A program made the position numbers and the translations under genes. Below are positions 26,831 to 36,214 of a stretch of DNA of 64,000 bases, one piece after another. The stretch's first letter is position 1. Every line of letters begins with the position of its first letter. The notes below the pieces were generated by a model. The model was not told where the DNA came from and ran no database searches. It saw only the letters and a list, made by a program, of their open reading frames with translations. This stretch comes from Anaerovorax odorimutans DSM 5092 (lineage in GTDB: Bacteria; Bacillota; Clostridia; Peptostreptococcales; Anaerovoracaceae): the NCBI RefSeq assembly GCF_000426305.1, contig NZ_AUFC01000001.1, positions 248,001-312,000 on the forward strand, written 5' to 3'.

Positions 26831-27544
26831 ATGTTAGATTACAAATTATTATCACAAAGACTATATAAAGTATTAGGCATGAAGAATGAGGCAGTTGGAA
26901 TTAAGCTTCTTAAGAATAATGAAGTAATAGAAGGATATGATAAAGAGAAAAAATTTACTTTTTGTCAGTTTATTATGAAGGCAAGGGAGGGAAATAAGCT
27001 TCTTGCAGATTCTGAAAACATAGCATGTGCAAACGGATGTTCAGCTTTAGGTTTTATTCCTGTACCAGAAAAACTCCTTAGTGGCGAATTTTTATCAAAT
27101 TTAGGTAATTTTGAAAAGGAAGGGGCAAAAGTTACAATGGAGCAAATGCCTCGATTTAAACAAAATGAGTTTACAGGTATTGCTTTATCTCCTTTATCAA
27201 AAGTAGATTTTAATCCGGATATTATTGTATTGGAAACAGTTCCAGAACATCTTATGTGGTTAAGTTTAGCTGCGATTTATAAAGAAGGTGGCAGATTAAA
27301 TTTTAGCTCAAGTATTTCAAATGGTACTTGTGTAGACATGACTGTAGTACCTTATCAAACTAAAAAACTTAATGTTAGTCTAGGATGTTATGGATGTAGA
27401 AATGCCACTAGTATACCTGATGAACATTTACTTGCAGGATTCCCGGGAGAACAACTGGAAGGTATTATAGATTCTCTTGAAAAAATAAGCGAAAAGGCTA
27501 TGCCAAGAACAAGAGAAAAAAGAGCATATGCACGTCTTAAATAA
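26831..27544 (+). CDS. DUF169 family protein
   Basis: 237 residues. The DUF169 core is recognised from LGMKNEAVGIKLL, KFTFCQFIMKAREGNKLLAD, CANGCSALGF and a C-terminal NVSLGCYGCRNAT followed by GFPGEQLEGI. The paired cysteines suggest cluster or metal binding. No activity is established. An ATG exists at 26816, but GGAGGAT between the two ATGs fixes the start at 26831. It lies 38 bases after DUF1847 and may share its transcript. Confidence 0.88.
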   Translation: MLDYKLLSQRLYKVLGMKNEAVGIKLLKNNEVIEGYDKEKKFTFCQFIMKAREGNKLLADSENIACANGCSALGFIPVPEKLLSGEFLSNLGNFEKEGAKVTMEQMPRFKQNEFTGIALSPLSKVDFNPDIIVLETVPEHLMWLSLAAIYKEGGRLNFSSSISNGTCVDMTVVPYQTKKLNVSLGCYGCRNATSIPDEHLLAGFPGEQLEGIIDSLEKISEKAMPRTREKRAYARLK

Positions 27545-27642
27545 TTAATATACAAGAGTATAATACCTGTAAATTATAATAACTGCAAATAATTATTATC
27601 ATTTATAAAATAATATAGGCGTTTTTCTATAAATATGATATA

Positions 27643-27663
27643 TTTGTAGTTAGTATATACAAA
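27643..27663 (+). promoter_or_regulatory. Inverted repeat before the BusR-like gene
   Basis: TTTGTA (27643-27648) and TACAAA (27658-27663) are separated by 9 bases and end 13 bases before the ATG. A possible autoregulatory operator. Confidence 0.35.
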
Positions 27664-27676
27664 CAGGAGAAAATAA

Positions 27677-28312
27677 ATGAAAACTAATTTAAAAATTACA
27701 AGTCCCAGATATCAGCAGATTGCTGCGGATATAGCTGCTAAGATTGCTGAAGGCAAATATAATACCGGAGATAAAATTTATGCTAGATCATCTATTGCTA
27801 GTCAATATGGAGTATCATCTGAAACGGCACGGAGAGCTATATGTGTTTTGTCAGATTTGGATATTGTAGATACTACAAAAGGCAGTGGTGTAATTATAAA
27901 ATCGTATGATAATGCAATTAAATTTATAAAGCAATATGATGATATTAAAACTATAAATAATTTAAAAGGTGAACTTATTGAAAGTGTGGAGAGGCAAAAA
28001 AGTGAGATGAAAATTTTTTCTAATTGTCTTTCTGAATTAATTGATAAAACCGATAGATTTAGGTCTATTAATCCTTTTGTTCCTTTTCAGATAGAAGTAA
28101 CTTGTGAAACACCTTTTATTAATAAATCAGCAGCAGATGTGAATTTTTGGCATAATACTTCTGCCACAATAATTGCGATAAAAAGAAGAAATTCTTTGTT
28201 AATGTCGCCTGGACCATATGCAGTTTTTTATGAAAAAGATATATTTTATTTTGTAGGTGATGAAGATTGTTCAGAAAGAGTAAGAAATTTTTTATACCCT
28301 ATTAAAGTATAA
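27677..28312 (+). CDS. GntR-type regulator with C-terminal RCK_C/TrkA-C domain (BusR-like)
   Basis: 211 residues in three parts: a GntR winged helix (~8-75, with YQQIAADIAAKIAEGKYNTG and SSETARRAICVLSDL), a central helix/coiled coil (~95-130), and an RCK_C-type domain (~138-211, IAIKRRNSLLMSPGP and FYFVGDEDC). BusR, which binds cyclic di-AMP through its RCK_C domain and represses osmolyte transport, has this architecture. A potassium or osmolyte transporter is not adjacent here, so the target is open. The c-di-AMP link is inference from architecture. Confidence 0.85.
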   Translation: MKTNLKITSPRYQQIAADIAAKIAEGKYNTGDKIYARSSIASQYGVSSETARRAICVLSDLDIVDTTKGSGVIIKSYDNAIKFIKQYDDIKTINNLKGELIESVERQKSEMKIFSNCLSELIDKTDRFRSINPFVPFQIEVTCETPFINKSAADVNFWHNTSATIIAIKRRNSLLMSPGPYAVFYEKDIFYFVGDEDCSERVRNFLYPIKV

Positions 28313-28318
28313 ATTATA

Positions 28319-28358
28319 GAAACACTTAATTATTAAATAAATTAAGTGTTTTCTTTTT
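28319..28358. terminator. Terminator between convergent genes
   Basis: AAACACTTAATT (from 28320) pairs with AATTAAGTGTTT, followed by a long T-run on the plus strand. The 3' flank runs into the end of the convergent DUF134 gene. Confidence 0.85.
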
Positions 28359-28830
28359 TTATATTATTTCCATGTCTCCAACAATTTTTTTTGCAGAATT
28401 TTCCCTTACAAGTCTGACTGCATGTAATATTTAATGAGCCGCAAGATGGGCAAGAATATTCTCCATTATTAATAGCTTCAAGATTTTCATAGCTTTCCAG
28501 CCACTCTTTTCCGCAGTTAGAACATCTAACAGAACAAATATTCCTTGTAAAATTGCCTCCCTCAATATGAATGATTTTTCCATTTATTAGGCTGTCAGCA
28601 ATTTTTTCTCTTGCAGAAATTAAGATTCGCTGAAAAGTCGGACGTGATACTTCCATTTTTGCAGCACATTCTTCTTGCTCTAAACCTTCAAGATCTTTTA
28701 ATCTTATGGCTTCTAATTCTTCCAATTTTAATATATTTCGTTGCACTGAGGGGATATCTTTATCAGAAGGAATGAAATAAGGTATTGTGGGTATATTTTC
28801 AATTTTTCTTAGTTTTGTTGGTCTTGCCAA
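28342..28830 (-). CDS. DUF134 (UPF0251) HTH protein with zinc-ribbon-like tail
   Basis: 162 residues, a paralogue of the DUF134 protein at 24.3-24.7 kb. It has ARPTKLRK at the N-terminus, LKLEELEAIRLKDLEGLEQ and an HTH QEECAAKMEVSRPTFQRIL (~55-100). The longer C-terminus carries CSNCGKEW and CPSCGS pairs, then a CSQTCKGKFCKKNC cluster, probably zinc or Fe-S binding. An ATG at 28845 has no ribosome site. GGAG is spaced 9 bases from a TTG at 28830, which also gives the family-typical start (M)ARP, so I use TTG. Confidence 0.85.
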   Translation of the reverse strand: MARPTKLRKIENIPTIPYFIPSDKDIPSVQRNILKLEELEAIRLKDLEGLEQEECAAKMEVSRPTFQRILISAREKIADSLINGKIIHIEGGNFTRNICSVRCSNCGKEWLESYENLEAINNGEYSCPSCGSLNITCSQTCKGKFCKKNCWRHGNNIKKENT

Positions 28831-28984
28831 TAATATCAACTCCATTTTTATTATGATATTTTTATAATTATAGTTTATAGATATTTAATATACATGTCAA
28901 CGGTGAGTTGAATAGTAAAAATTTGTAAATATATAAAAAAGTAAGTATTAAAGACATACCTTTGATTATTCTGTGTCTATTTTT

Positions 28985-29011
28985 ATATATTTTCATATAC
29001 TGAAAATATAT
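28985..29011 (+). promoter_or_regulatory. 11-bp-arm inverted repeat over the catalase-like promoter
   Basis: ATATATTTTCA (28985-28995) and TGAAAATATAT (29001-29011) are perfect arms around a 5-base spacer. A plausible promoter (TTGATT 28962-28967, TATATT 28986-28991) has its -10 inside the left arm. This looks like a repressor operator. Confidence 0.6.
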
Positions 29012-29034
29012 TGATATAGAAAGGGCGGTAAAAA

Positions 29035-30264
29035 ATGAAATTAGATATGCAACTGATAGAAGAGCTTGCTGATTTTAACCGTGAAAAAACACCTGAAAGA
29101 GTTATTTGTGCAAAAGGTACAGGAGCTCATGGGATTTTTAAATTATATATGCCTATGGGTGATTATACAAAGGCCAATTTTTTACAGGATATAGAAAAAG
29201 AGATTCCTGTTTTTGTTAGATTTTCAACGGCACTTGGATCTAAGGGAACAGCAGATACAAATAGAGATTTTAGAGGATTTGCTACTAGATTTTATACAGA
29301 AGAAGGAAATTATGACTTATTATGCAGCAGCATGCCTGTATTTTTTATAAGAGATCCAAATAAAATTGTTAAATTAATTCATTCATTAAAACCGTCGTAT
29401 GATACTAATTTAATAAACAGAGAAGATTTTTGGAATTTTATTTCAGAAAATCCAGAAACAATTCAGATGCTGCTTTGGTTATTTTCAGATAAAGGTACTG
29501 TAAAAAGTTATAGACATATGGAAGGCTTTAGTGTTAATACTTATTTATGGATTTCCAAAACAGGAGATACTTACTTTGTAAGATATCATTGGATTCCTAT
29601 GTCGGGCATAAAATGCATTACAAGACAAGAAAGTGAATTCTTAGCAGGTTTTGATCCTGACGTTGCAACAAGAGATTTATATGAATACTTTGAAAGAGGA
29701 GAAGAAGTAAGTTATGAACTTGCTGTTCAATTAATAAAAGCAAAGGATAAATATAAATATGATTTTGATATTTTAGATGTAACAAAGATATGGTCAGAAA
29801 AACTTGCCCCATCAGTTAAAATTGGTAAAATGATATTAAATAAACCACCAACTAATTATAAAAAAGAAGTTGAAGAAATTGCATTCAATCCATTAAATAC
29901 AGTTCCCGGTATCGAACTTTCCGCAGATAAAATGCTTAATATGATGTCCTTTGCTTTTACAGATGCACAAAGACATAGATTAGGATCATTATCAGATAAT
30001 CATATTGGAAGAATCAGCAGGGAATCAGAAAAACTTAGTGTTCTAGCTATAGACACTAAAGAAATCAATTACAAAGTTGATGATTTTACTCAGGCGGGTG
30101 ATTTCTACCGTTCTTTAAAAGATATGGAAAAAAATCATTTAATTGAAAATATCTTAGATAATATTATGTTTGTTGAAGATAACATTCAAGAAAAAGTAGT
30201 TGGATATTTATCGAAGGCAGATGAAGAATTAGGTGCAATTGTTGCTATGGGGCTTAACTTTTAA
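29035..30264 (+). CDS. Catalase-fold protein lacking catalytic His, Asn and heme-ligand Tyr
   Basis: 409 residues, clearly of the monofunctional catalase family: NREKTPERV, RFSTALGSKGTADTNRDFRGFA, MPVFFIRDP, RHMEGF, AGFDPDVATRDLYE and a FNPLN..VPGIE..DKML segment. The active site has changed. The distal His of ERVVHAKG is Cys25 (ERVICAKG). The catalytic Asn of NNTPxFF is Ser (SSMPVFF, residues 98-101). The proximal Tyr of RLFxYxD is Phe308 (MSFAFTD), and the preceding Arg is Met. The C-terminal part is shorter than in ~480-residue catalases. Ordinary heme catalase activity is unlikely; the function is unknown. GGGCGG lies just before the ATG. Confidence 0.88.
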   Translation: MKLDMQLIEELADFNREKTPERVICAKGTGAHGIFKLYMPMGDYTKANFLQDIEKEIPVFVRFSTALGSKGTADTNRDFRGFATRFYTEEGNYDLLCSSMPVFFIRDPNKIVKLIHSLKPSYDTNLINREDFWNFISENPETIQMLLWLFSDKGTVKSYRHMEGFSVNTYLWISKTGDTYFVRYHWIPMSGIKCITRQESEFLAGFDPDVATRDLYEYFERGEEVSYELAVQLIKAKDKYKYDFDILDVTKIWSEKLAPSVKIGKMILNKPPTNYKKEVEEIAFNPLNTVPGIELSADKMLNMMSFAFTDAQRHRLGSLSDNHIGRISRESEKLSVLAIDTKEINYKVDDFTQAGDFYRSLKDMEKNHLIENILDNIMFVEDNIQEKVVGYLSKADEELGAIVAMGLNF

Positions 30265-30390
30265 AGTAAGCCCTTCATATATTCTTTATCATAATAACAC
30301 TTTACTATTAGAAGAAGTCAATGTAAAATAGAATAGGATCTAGACAGAAATAACTATTATAATATATATAAATAAAGAGGTATAATTTAA

Positions 30391-31014
30391 ATGATTGGCG
30401 TAAAGAAAAAGGAAGAGATATTTTTTGACTTGTTTTGTGAGGCATTCAGTAAAATTATGACAGCCGGAGATGCTTTTAATGATCTAGTAAAAAATTTTGT
30501 TGATGTGGAAAAAAAAGTATTAAATCTTAAGGAATTAGAAACAGAATGTGATGTACAAACACATAAAATTTTAAAAAATCTGAATGCATCTTTTATAACT
30601 CCATTTGACAGAGAAGATATTTATGATATTGCAAAAGAAATGGACAATATTGTAGATATTCTTGAAGAAATAGCAAACAGATTCATAGTTTTTGATGTAA
30701 AAAGTGTAAAGCAAGAAGCCTTGCAGATGACAGAACTAATAACTATTTGTTTAAGAGAATTAAAAATTTTGTTTGATAATCTCAAGTACATAAAAAAAAG
30801 TAAAATAATTATGGATCAAGTAATTGAAGTAAATAGGATAGAAAATGAAGGGGACTTGGTATATAGAGAAGCATTAACAGTATTATTTAGAACAGAAAAA
30901 GATCCTATTGAAATTATAAAGTGGAAACAGTTATTTGATCTTTTAGAGGATGCATTAGATGCGTGTGAAGGAGTAGCAAATATTATTGAAGGAGTGGTAA
31001 TGAAGCATGCTTAG
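30391..31014 (+). CDS. DUF47 / PhoU-like Pit accessory protein
   Basis: 207 residues, all-helical, matching the DUF47 (YkaA/TIGR00153) family: FDLFCEAFSKIMTAGDAF, ITPFDREDIYDIAKEMDNIVD and WKQLFDLLEDALDACEGVANI. Family members are PhoU-like coiled bundles encoded with Pit transporters and are thought to modulate them. Its last 8 bases overlap the pit start, a strong operon sign. AAAGAGG precedes the ATG. Confidence 0.93.
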   Translation: MIGVKKKEEIFFDLFCEAFSKIMTAGDAFNDLVKNFVDVEKKVLNLKELETECDVQTHKILKNLNASFITPFDREDIYDIAKEMDNIVDILEEIANRFIVFDVKSVKQEALQMTELITICLRELKILFDNLKYIKKSKIIMDQVIEVNRIENEGDLVYREALTVLFRTEKDPIEIIKWKQLFDLLEDALDACEGVANIIEGVVMKHA

Positions 31015-31999
31015 TACAGTTTTAATTTGTGTTATCATATTTTCATTAATATTTGAGTTTATTAATGGATTTCATGATACTGCAAATGCCATTGCTACTT
31101 CAGTTTATACAAGAGCATTGACAGCTAAAAATGCCATAATAATGGCGGCAGTAATGAATTTTATCGGAGCTTTGGTCAGTGAAAAAGTAGCACTGACTAT
31201 TTCAAAAGGATTGGTAGATATAAAGCTTGAACAATATGTAATTTTAGCAGCATTGATAGGGGCTATCATTTGGAATCTAATTACTTGGATTCTTGGTATA
31301 CCAAGCAGTTCATCACATGCTTTGATAGGTGGACTTCTAGGTGCAACAATTGTATTTACAGCATCAACAGAGCATGTAATTTGGACAGGCGTATTACATA
31401 AAGTAGTTATTCCTTTATTTTCTTCTCCAGTAGTCGGATTTCTTGTAGGATTTATTTTAATGACCACATTATTTAATATATTCCAGAACTGGTCACAAAA
31501 TCATGTTAATAAAGTATTTCTGAAATTGCAGATTTTATCCGCAGCTTTAGTTGCGTATTCTCATGGTAATAATGATGCACAAAAAACAATGGGAATAATT
31601 ACATTGGCTTTAATAAGCGGAGGAGTTTTAAATTCAACTTCTGGTGTTCCTCTTTGGGTTAAAATCTCATGTGCAATAACTATGGCACTTGGTACTTCAA
31701 TTGGTGGATGGAAGATAATGAAAACAATGGGGAATAGTGTTACAAAACTTCAGCCGGCTAATGGGTTTGCAGCACAAACTGCGTCTGCATTAGTTATTGA
31801 AGCTGCTTCTTTTATAGGAGCACCTGTCAGTACGACTCAGGTTATAACTACATCTATAATGGGAGTTGGAAGTGCAAAACGATTTTCTGCAGTTAAGTGG
31901 GGAATAGCACAAAATATAGTAGTAGCATGGATTGTTACGTTACCTATTACTATGATATTAGGTGGTTTCATAGTATTTATATTTCAGTTGTTTATATAA
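31007..31999 (+). CDS. pit: Low-affinity inorganic phosphate transporter (Pit/PiT family)
   Basis: 330 residues with about ten hydrophobic membrane segments. The duplicated PiT signatures are present: NGFHDTANAIATSVYTRAL near residue 21 and SHGNNDAQKTMG near 185, each in one half of the internal repeat. ASFIGAPVSTTQV marks the C-terminal half. It should symport metal-phosphate or phosphate with H+ or Na+. Translation is coupled to the DUF47 gene by the 8-base overlap. Confidence 0.95.
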   Translation: MLSTVLICVIIFSLIFEFINGFHDTANAIATSVYTRALTAKNAIIMAAVMNFIGALVSEKVALTISKGLVDIKLEQYVILAALIGAIIWNLITWILGIPSSSSHALIGGLLGATIVFTASTEHVIWTGVLHKVVIPLFSSPVVGFLVGFILMTTLFNIFQNWSQNHVNKVFLKLQILSAALVAYSHGNNDAQKTMGIITLALISGGVLNSTSGVPLWVKISCAITMALGTSIGGWKIMKTMGNSVTKLQPANGFAAQTASALVIEAASFIGAPVSTTQVITTSIMGVGSAKRFSAVKWGIAQNIVVAWIVTLPITMILGGFIVFIFQLFI

Positions 32000-32022
32000 T
32001 AGATTTTATAGAGGATATAAAA

Positions 32023-33033
32023 ATGATTTTAAGAGAAAACTTAGAACAACGTGAATATGAAATTCTTTCGCCGTTTGCTGCAAAATCGGCAGAAAGCAGA
32101 GGAAGAGAAATTTCAGAGGATAAATGTGAAGTAAGAACGGACTATCAAAGAGATAGAGATAGAATTGTACATTCAAAAGCATTTCGTAGACTTATGCATA
32201 AAACACAGGTTTTTCTAGCTCCAGAGGGAGATCATTTTAGAACAAGATTGACTCATACATTGGAGGTTTCACAAATAGCAAGGACAATTGCTAGGGCCTT
32301 GTCTTTAAACGAAGATTTAACAGAAGCAATTGCCATAGGTCATGATTTAGGCCATACTCCTTTTGGTCATAATGGAGAAACTTTTTTAAATGAGATTCAT
32401 AAAGATGGATTTAAACATAATGTTCAGAGTCTCAGAGTAGTGGATATCCTTGAAAGCAATAAAGACAGGAGAGGCATGAATCTTACTTATGAAGTCAGAG
32501 ATGGAATCTTAAATCATACAGGAACTGGGATTCCTGTTACATTAGAAGGTCAAATTGTCAAAATAAGTGACAGGATTGCTTACATTAATCATGATATTGA
32601 CGATGCTTTAAGAAGCGGAGTTATTAAATCAGAGGATTTGCCAAAGGATTGTATTGAAAATCTTGGTAGCAACCATAGGCAGAGAATAGATACCCTAGTA
32701 AAGGATTTGATAATAAACAGTGATAATAAAGAATGTATTATTATGAGTAAAAACTGTTTGAAATATATGGATACATTAAGAGATTTTATGTTTGAAAATG
32801 TTTATCATAGTAAAATCGTTAAAAAGGATGAAGAGTTAGATAAAATACGAAATATGATTTATTCATTATATGAATATTATAAAAAAAATCCTAATAAATT
32901 ACCTAAAGAAAGCAGAAAGATGATTGATGAATTTGGTATTGAAGAAGTTGTTAAAGATCAGATTGCAGGTATGAGCGATCGTTATGCAATAAAAATCTTT
33001 ACACAATTATTTGTACCTAAAGGGTGGAAGTAG
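32023..33033 (+). CDS. dgt: dGTPase-like HD-domain deoxynucleotide triphosphohydrolase
   Basis: 336 residues. The N-terminus contains RTDYQRDRDRIVHSKAFRRL, the clostridial dGTPase-like signature. The HD metal site is traced by RLTHTLEV, GHDLGHTPFGH and SDRIAYINHDIDD. It would cleave dNTP to nucleoside and triphosphate. The frame extends back into pit, but GAGG spaced 8 bases from the ATG at 32023 and the family's start sequence fix the beginning. dgt-dnaG-rpoD is a conserved clostridial order. Confidence 0.93.
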   Translation: MILRENLEQREYEILSPFAAKSAESRGREISEDKCEVRTDYQRDRDRIVHSKAFRRLMHKTQVFLAPEGDHFRTRLTHTLEVSQIARTIARALSLNEDLTEAIAIGHDLGHTPFGHNGETFLNEIHKDGFKHNVQSLRVVDILESNKDRRGMNLTYEVRDGILNHTGTGIPVTLEGQIVKISDRIAYINHDIDDALRSGVIKSEDLPKDCIENLGSNHRQRIDTLVKDLIINSDNKECIIMSKNCLKYMDTLRDFMFENVYHSKIVKKDEELDKIRNMIYSLYEYYKKNPNKLPKESRKMIDEFGIEEVVKDQIAGMSDRYAIKIFTQLFVPKGWK

Positions 33034-33195
33034 TAGTTTATATTTAATTAATAGTACAAAAAGATATTTCTTATCATAATAAAAAATAATTTAATAAAAA
33101 GTTTTATTTAAAAAAAGGAATGCCACAACTTTTGTCGAATATATACTCATGGTAATCGTTTATTTTTTATCAATGATATAAAGTGGGGAAATTTT

Positions 33196-35004
33196 GTGAG
33201 CATTGGTTTTAATGAAAACTTAGTTAATGAAATAAAAAGCAGGTGTAATATTGTTGACGTTATAGGTCGTCATGTGTCTCTGAAAAAAACAGGGAGTAAT
33301 TATAAAGGAGTATGTCCTTTTCACAATGAAAAAACACCTTCTTTTGTCGTGTCAGAAAGCAAACAGATATTTACCTGCTTTGGGTGCGGAGCTACAGGTG
33401 ATGTAATAGCTTTTGTTGAACGATATTATAATTTGGATTTTCAGGAAGCTATAGAAAAATTGGCAGGAGAATATGGAATAGAAATAAAAAATTACTCACA
33501 AAGGGAAGATAGAAATAAGAATGAATTATATGAAATTAATAGAGAAGCAGCAGCATTCTTTTACAGAAATTTTAAGAATAAATATAATCGGGCATATTCA
33601 TATATGAAAAAGCGGGGGTTGAGTGATGAAATTCTTGTAAAATTTGGGATAGGATATGCTGACTCTAAATGGGACAGCCTTTATAAATACTTTATTAATA
33701 AAGGAATTAAAGCTGAATTGCTTTTAGAATTAGGACTTATATCTTATTCAAAGGGTAAATATTTTGATAAATATAGAGATAGAGTTATGTTTCCTATTAT
33801 AAATACTCGAGGAAAGGTTATTGGATTTGGGGGACGGGCAATTGGAGATAGTATTCCAAAATATCTAAATTCACCCGAGTCACCGATTTTTTATAAAAAA
33901 AATAATTTATATGGATTAAATTTGACCAGACAGGAAATAAGTAAAGAAAAATTTGCTGTCTTAGTTGAAGGGTATATGGATGTAATTTCACTTTATCAAA
34001 ATGGTATTAGGAATGTTTCAGCATCATTAGGTACTGCACTTACAGATAACCAGGCGATAATGCTGAAAAGATATACAGATAATATAGTATTATCATATGA
34101 TTCTGATGATGCGGGACAAGCCGCTACTTTAAGAGGTTTAGATATTTTGCACAAGACAGGATGTAAAGTAAAAGCATTGAATATCAGTGATGGTAAAGAC
34201 CCTGACGAATTTATCAAAAAAAATGGTAAAGATGAATATTTAAAATTAATACAAAAGGCTTTATCCTTTGTAGACTATAAAATATCAATTTTAAAAAATA
34301 AATATGATATTAATACAACTGAAGGTAGTGTAATATTTTTACAAGAAACGGCAAAAATATTGCAGAGGCTAAGTCCTATAGAAGCGGATATTTATATAAA
34401 AAAAATAGCTAAAGAAACAAAAATTTCAGAAGGGGCTATAAGACTTGAAATTTATGGCAATAATAACACAGAAAAAGATAATTTGAATCAAAATATTATA
34501 ATTTATAATAAACATAAAAAACAAGAAAAAAATATACAGAGTACAAAAAAAATTAATTTATTGGAAAAAAACTTTATTAAGCTTATGCTGACGAAAAGTA
34601 GCTATATTCCTCGAATTATTCCTTATGAAGATATTTTTTCTGGGAAAGTTACATCTAAAATTTACCAAATTATTTTGTCAATATACAATGAAGATGAGGA
34701 AATTGATATTAAAAAGGTTGAGGATAGCTTAGAACCAGAAGAAAATGAAATGTTAAAGGAAATTTTAGATAATATTTATTTAGCTGATAAAGAAGAAGAT
34801 GTTTTTCTTGATTGTGTTGCAAGTATTGAAAATAAAAAAATTGCTCAAAGGGAAAAACAAATTATAAAAATATTATCTGTTTTAGATGAAGAAGATAATA
34901 AAAAATTAGATGATAATGGTAATGAATATAGTATTGAGGATCTTATGAAGGAATTTATGGAAATTCAATCCCAAAAAAATGACAGAAGGAATAGGAGGGT
35001 TTAA
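33196..35004 (+). CDS. dnaG: DNA primase
   Basis: 602 residues. A CHC2 zinc finger (C40, H43, C61, C64) is at the N-terminus, followed by the primase core and a TOPRIM domain (~255-340) with VEGYMD and DSDDAGQ. A Lys/Glu-rich C-terminal helicase-binding region comes last. It makes RNA primers at the fork with DnaB. The start is GTG at 33196 with GTGGGG 7 bases before. It is followed at 2 bases by rpoD, the macromolecular-synthesis arrangement. The ~160-base gap upstream has no clear promoter. Confidence 0.97.
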   Translation: MSIGFNENLVNEIKSRCNIVDVIGRHVSLKKTGSNYKGVCPFHNEKTPSFVVSESKQIFTCFGCGATGDVIAFVERYYNLDFQEAIEKLAGEYGIEIKNYSQREDRNKNELYEINREAAAFFYRNFKNKYNRAYSYMKKRGLSDEILVKFGIGYADSKWDSLYKYFINKGIKAELLLELGLISYSKGKYFDKYRDRVMFPIINTRGKVIGFGGRAIGDSIPKYLNSPESPIFYKKNNLYGLNLTRQEISKEKFAVLVEGYMDVISLYQNGIRNVSASLGTALTDNQAIMLKRYTDNIVLSYDSDDAGQAATLRGLDILHKTGCKVKALNISDGKDPDEFIKKNGKDEYLKLIQKALSFVDYKISILKNKYDINTTEGSVIFLQETAKILQRLSPIEADIYIKKIAKETKISEGAIRLEIYGNNNTEKDNLNQNIIIYNKHKKQEKNIQSTKKINLLEKNFIKLMLTKSSYIPRIIPYEDIFSGKVTSKIYQIILSIYNEDEEIDIKKVEDSLEPEENEMLKEILDNIYLADKEEDVFLDCVASIENKKIAQREKQIIKILSVLDEEDNKKLDDNGNEYSIEDLMKEFMEIQSQKNDRRNRRV

Positions 35005-35006
35005 AT

Positions 35007-36155
35007 ATGGCATACGAAGAAACAAGCGCTGAAAAGAAGTTTGAATTAGTTAATACGCTTATTCAAAAAGCCAAAAGTAAAGGTGCTATAACCTATAGAG
35101 AGATATCAGACTATTTAGATAACATCGATATGGATAAAGACCAAATGGATGATTTATATGATTCTTTAAATGCTATGGGTGTAGAAATTGTATCTGAGGT
35201 TGATCCGGATGACTTTGAAATATTGGCACTTGAGAAAGAGGAAGATGAAGAAGATGTTGTAAGTGAAGCTGATATTGTTGCTGCCGGAGGAGAGATCGAC
35301 TTAGAATCAACTTTGCCAAAGGGTATTGCAGTAGATGATCCTGTAAGAATGTATTTAAAAGAAATCGGAAAAGTTCCTCTTCTTACAGCAAACGAAGAGA
35401 TAAATTTAGCAAAGAAAATGGAACTTGGTGATGATGAAGCTAAAAAAAGGCTTTGCGAAGCTAACCTTAGATTGGTAGTTAGTATAGCTAAAAGATACGT
35501 AGGAAGAGGAATGTTATTTTTAGATTTAATTCAAGAAGGTAATCTAGGGTTAATTAAAGCGGTAGATAAATTTGACTGGAGAAAAGGATATAAATTCAGT
35601 ACATATGCTACCTGGTGGATTAGGCAGGCTATTACAAGATCTATAGCAGATCAGGCCAGAACAATTCGAATTCCGGTGCATATGGTTGAAACAATAAATA
35701 AATTAATTAGAATTTCAAGGCAACTATTACAAGAATATGGAAGGGAACCAACCCCTGAAGAAATTGCTTTAGAAATGGATATTTCCGAGGAAAAGGTTAG
35801 AGAAATTTTAAAAATTGCTCAAGAGCCTGTTTCATTAGAAACTCCAATAGGTGAAGAGGAGGATAGTCATTTAGGAGATTTTATTCCGGATGATGATGTT
35901 CCGGCGCCAGCTGAAGCAGCGGCTTTTTCAATGTTAAAAGAACAGTTAGTTGAAGTTTTAGATACTCTAACGGATAGAGAACAAAAAGTTCTTAAGCTTA
36001 GATTTGGTCTTGATGACGGTAGAGCAAGAACTTTAGAAGAAGTTGGAAGAAGATTTGATGTAACAAGAGAGAGAATAAGACAAATTGAAGCAAAAGCATT
36101 AAGAAAGCTGAGACATCCAAGTAGAAGTAAAAAATTAAAAGACTATCTTGAATAA
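35007..36155 (+). CDS. rpoD: Primary RNA polymerase sigma factor SigA/RpoD
   Basis: 382 residues. Region 1.1 fills the first ~100 residues with an acidic tail (EKEEDEEDV). Region 1.2 begins [11 protein letters not shown]. Region 2 contains [20 protein letters not shown], which melts and reads the -10. Region 3 has [13 protein letters not shown], and region 4.2 has [20 protein letters not shown] for -35 contact. AGGAGG lies 7 bases before the ATG within the dnaG stop region. The length is standard for Firmicutes. Confidence 0.98.
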   Translation: MAYEETSAEKKFELVNTLIQKAKSKGAITYREISDYLDNIDMDKDQMDDLYDSLNAMGVEIVSEVDPDDFEILALEKEEDEEDVVSEADIVAAGGEIDLESTLPKGIAVDDPVRMYLKEIGKVPLLTANEEINLAKKMELGDDEAKKRLCEANLRLVVSIAKRYVGRGMLFLDLIQEGNLGLIKAVDKFDWRKGYKFSTYATWWIRQAITRSIADQARTIRIPVHMVETINKLIRISRQLLQEYGREPTPEEIALEMDISEEKVREILKIAQEPVSLETPIGEEEDSHLGDFIPDDDVPAPAEAAAFSMLKEQLVEVLDTLTDREQKVLKLRFGLDDGRARTLEEVGRRFDVTRERIRQIEAKALRKLRHPSRSKKLKDYLE

Positions 36156-36162
36156 GTTATTT

Positions 36163-36194
36163 AATAGTCCAGTTTATTTAATAGACTGGACTAT
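36163..36194 (+). terminator. Hairpin after rpoD, without T-tail
   Basis: AATAGTCCAGT (36163-36173) pairs perfectly with ACTGGACTATT (36184-36194). No T-run follows, so it may be a processing or stability hairpin between rpoD and trmK rather than a true terminator. Confidence 0.55.
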
Positions 36195-36214
36195 TATAGT
36201 TAGGAGACCTTAAA

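Noticed and set aside
36163-36194. Strong rpoD terminator
   Set aside because: The stem is perfect but no T-run follows, so I list it only as a hairpin with low certainty of termination.
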